Below are positions 62,092-64,000 of a stretch of 64,000 nucleotides of DNA, piece after piece. Under the pieces are notes generated by a model that had not been told where the DNA came from, made no database searches, and saw only the letters and a list, made by a program, of their open reading frames with translations. The stretch is from Sphingomonadales bacterium. Lineage in GTDB: Bacteria; Pseudomonadota; Alphaproteobacteria; Sphingomonadales; Sphingomonadaceae. Numbering within the stretch: position 1 is the stretch's first letter; each line of letters begins with the position of its first letter. A program made the position numbers and the translations under genes. Location: NCBI GenBank assembly GCA_025352685.1, contig JANXSN010000073.1:1-64000 (forward strand), given 5' to 3'.

Positions 62092-62831
62092 TTGCCCTTG
62101 CGCTTCTCGCTGCTTACCCTGCACCTGCACCGAGCGTCGACCGACAACGGTTCGAGGCATGTGCCGCACTGGCCGAAACCGATTCGGCGCGCGCGATCGA
62201 ACAAGCCGGGACGTGGCGGATCAACGGCGGTGGCGTGGCGGCCCGGCACTGCGAGGCGCTGGCCTTTGTCGCCCAGAAACGCTGGTTGCCCGCTGCAACG
62301 GCGTTCGAGGCGGCCGCGCGGGAGGCAGATAACAAGGCCGATGGCCGGTCTGGCAACCTGTGGATACAGGCAGGGAACGCAGCACTTGCGGCTGGCGATC
62401 CGGCGCGGGCCCGGATCGCGTTCGATGCCGCCATGGTGCGCGGGCAGGCGGCGGGTGTCGACCTCGGAGAAAATTATCTCGACCGGTCTCGCGCACGCTT
62501 TGCCCTGGGCGACAAGAAAGGAGCGCGAGACGATATCGACGCGGCCCTCAAACTGGTTCCCGCCGATCCGCTCGCCTGGTTGCTTTCAGCGACGCTGGCA
62601 CGACAGTCGGGTGATCTGGCGCGTGCCACGACCGACATTTCCGAGGCGCAAACCCGCTCGCCCGACGACGCCCAGGTGGCGCTGGAGGCGGGCAACGTGG
62701 CGATCCTATCGGGGTCCGATGCAGCGGCGAGGGTTGCCTGGGAGGCGGCAGTCAAAAATGCGCCGAACAGTGCGGCGGGGAAGGCTGCGGCTGATGCCTT
62801 GGCGAAATTGGGTGCACCGATTAAACCTTAG
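62088..62831 (+). CDS. tetratricopeptide-repeat protein
   Basis: YLDRSRARFALGDKKGARDDIDAALKLVPADPLAWLLSATLARQSGDLARATTDISEAQ. Confidence 0.82.
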   Translation: MIALALLAAYPAPAPSVDRQRFEACAALAETDSARAIEQAGTWRINGGGVAARHCEALAFVAQKRWLPAATAFEAAAREADNKADGRSGNLWIQAGNAALAAGDPARARIAFDAAMVRGQAAGVDLGENYLDRSRARFALGDKKGARDDIDAALKLVPADPLAWLLSATLARQSGDLARATTDISEAQTRSPDDAQVALEAGNVAILSGSDAAARVAWEAAVKNAPNSAAGKAAADALAKLGAPIKP

Positions 62832-63144
62832 CCGCCTTTGGCTGAGGGACAGTCCGCCACTTGCGTGCGAACGGCGCACCATTGGTCTCGGGTGCCCGAA
62901 GCGATGCCGTTACGCGCGCGCTTGCCCAACGGCCAACGATTGCCGGAAAGGCAGGATCTTCGTTTCGGTGCAGAACCGAGCCTCTCTTCGCTCCCGGTTC
63001 CCAAGACTTTCAGGCGCGCTGGTGGCGGTTTTCTTCATAGATCGGGCTGTCGGTTGAGGGCTGTGCTGCCTTGTCCGCCCACGACGAACGCAAGGAATGA
63101 TGTTTCACCTTTCGGGCGCGGCGACGAACGCCTAGATAAGGGTC

Positions 63145-63558
63145 ATGAAATATCTCCATACCATGATCCGCGTGTCGGACCCGCAAGCCACCATCCGGTT
63201 TTTCGAATTGCTCGGGCTCAAGGAGCTCAAGCGGTTCGACAACCCCGCGGGGCGGTTCACGCTCATCTTCCTCGCGGCGCCGGGCGACGAGGACGCGCAG
63301 GTCGAACTGACGCACAACTGGGACGAGCAAGGCTATGGCGAGGGACGGAATTTCGGTCATCTGGCCTATCGGGTCGATGATATCTACGCCACATGTCAGC
63401 GACTGATGGACGCGGGCGTGACGATCAACCGGCCGCCGCGTGACGGCCATATGGCGTTCGTCCGGTCGCCCGACAATGTATCGGTCGAGCTGTTGCAGGA
63501 TGGCAGCCTGCCGCCCGCCGAGCCTTGGGCGTCGATGCCAAACACGGGGCATTGGTAA
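63145..63558 (+). CDS. gloA: lactoylglutathione lyase (VOC family)
   Basis: LHTMIRVSDPQATIRFFELLGLKELKRFDNPAGRFTLIFLAAPGDE..VELTHNW. Confidence 0.93.
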   Translation: MKYLHTMIRVSDPQATIRFFELLGLKELKRFDNPAGRFTLIFLAAPGDEDAQVELTHNWDEQGYGEGRNFGHLAYRVDDIYATCQRLMDAGVTINRPPRDGHMAFVRSPDNVSVELLQDGSLPPAEPWASMPNTGHW

Positions 63559-63559
63559 G

Positions 63560-64000
63560 ATGCCGATCGAGGTTGTCGCGATCCCGGTGCTGAGCGATAA
63601 TTACATCTGGCTGGTTCACGAACCCGAAAGCGGCGCGACGATGGTCGTCGATCCTGCCGTGGCGGCACCAGTGCTGGCTGAGGCTGCGGCGCGCGGATGG
63701 CGGATTACTGATATCTGGAACACGCACTGGCACCCTGATCACACCGGCGGCAATGCAGAGATCAAGGCGGCAACGGGTTGCACAATCACGGGACCTGCTG
63801 CCGAGGCAGACCGCATCCCGACACTCGATCTCTTCGTGGCGGGCGGTGATATCGTTCGCTTGGGCACGATCGAAGCGCAGGTCATCGATGTGCCGGCGCA
63901 TACGGCGGGCCACATAGCGTTTTACTTCGCCGCACAGTCTGCGGCATTTGTCGGCGACACCCTGTTCGCGATGGGCTGCGGACGGTTGTTCGAAGGAACA
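63560..64000 (+). CDS. gloB: hydroxyacylglutathione hydrolase, 3'-truncated by window end
   Basis: MPIEVVAIPVLSDNYIWLVHEPESG..NTHWHPDHTGGN..PAHTAGHIAFYF..VGDTLFAMGCGRLFEGT. Confidence 0.95.
   Translation, partial: MPIEVVAIPVLSDNYIWLVHEPESGATMVVDPAVAAPVLAEAAARGWRITDIWNTHWHPDHTGGNAEIKAATGCTITGPAAEADRIPTLDLFVAGGDIVRLGTIEAQVIDVPAHTAGHIAFYFAAQSAAFVGDTLFAMGCGRLFEGT

Overview
The 64 kb window looks like a chromosomal segment of a high-GC alphaproteobacterium, probably Sphingomonadales. That placement is inferred from gene content and order (panC/mipZ, hisB-H-A-F-E-HIT, gmk/fumC/sspB, divK-DUF3572), not from a search. It is densely coding and mostly housekeeping: one tRNA-Pro(CGG), rpmG, divK, mipZ, panC, a TPP riboswitch plus thiC, rluC-type synthase, ATP12 chaperone, gmk, fumC, sspB, the his cluster, queG, argB, folD, argG, cfa, rlmN, glyoxalase I/II and several transporters. 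I found no rRNA, CRISPR array, transposase or prophage. The most interesting accessory region is 41.4-49.8 kb, a membrane glycosylation locus. It holds three large predicted GT-C-like proteins (two are tandem, translationally coupled paralogs), a GtrB-like GT2, GtrA, a methyltransferase and a GT87 protein. Other points for follow-up: a 51-aa ORF that exactly fills the hisA-hisF gap; a tiny signal-peptide plus PEP-CTERM-like protein between hisF and hisE; a YedK/HMCES homolog with the expected catalytic His apparently replaced; a PhnA-like gene with no in-frame standard start; a divergent Mur ligase beside an LD-carboxypeptidase; and a P450 flanked by two PilZ proteins. All family calls come from reading motifs by eye; no database search was run.
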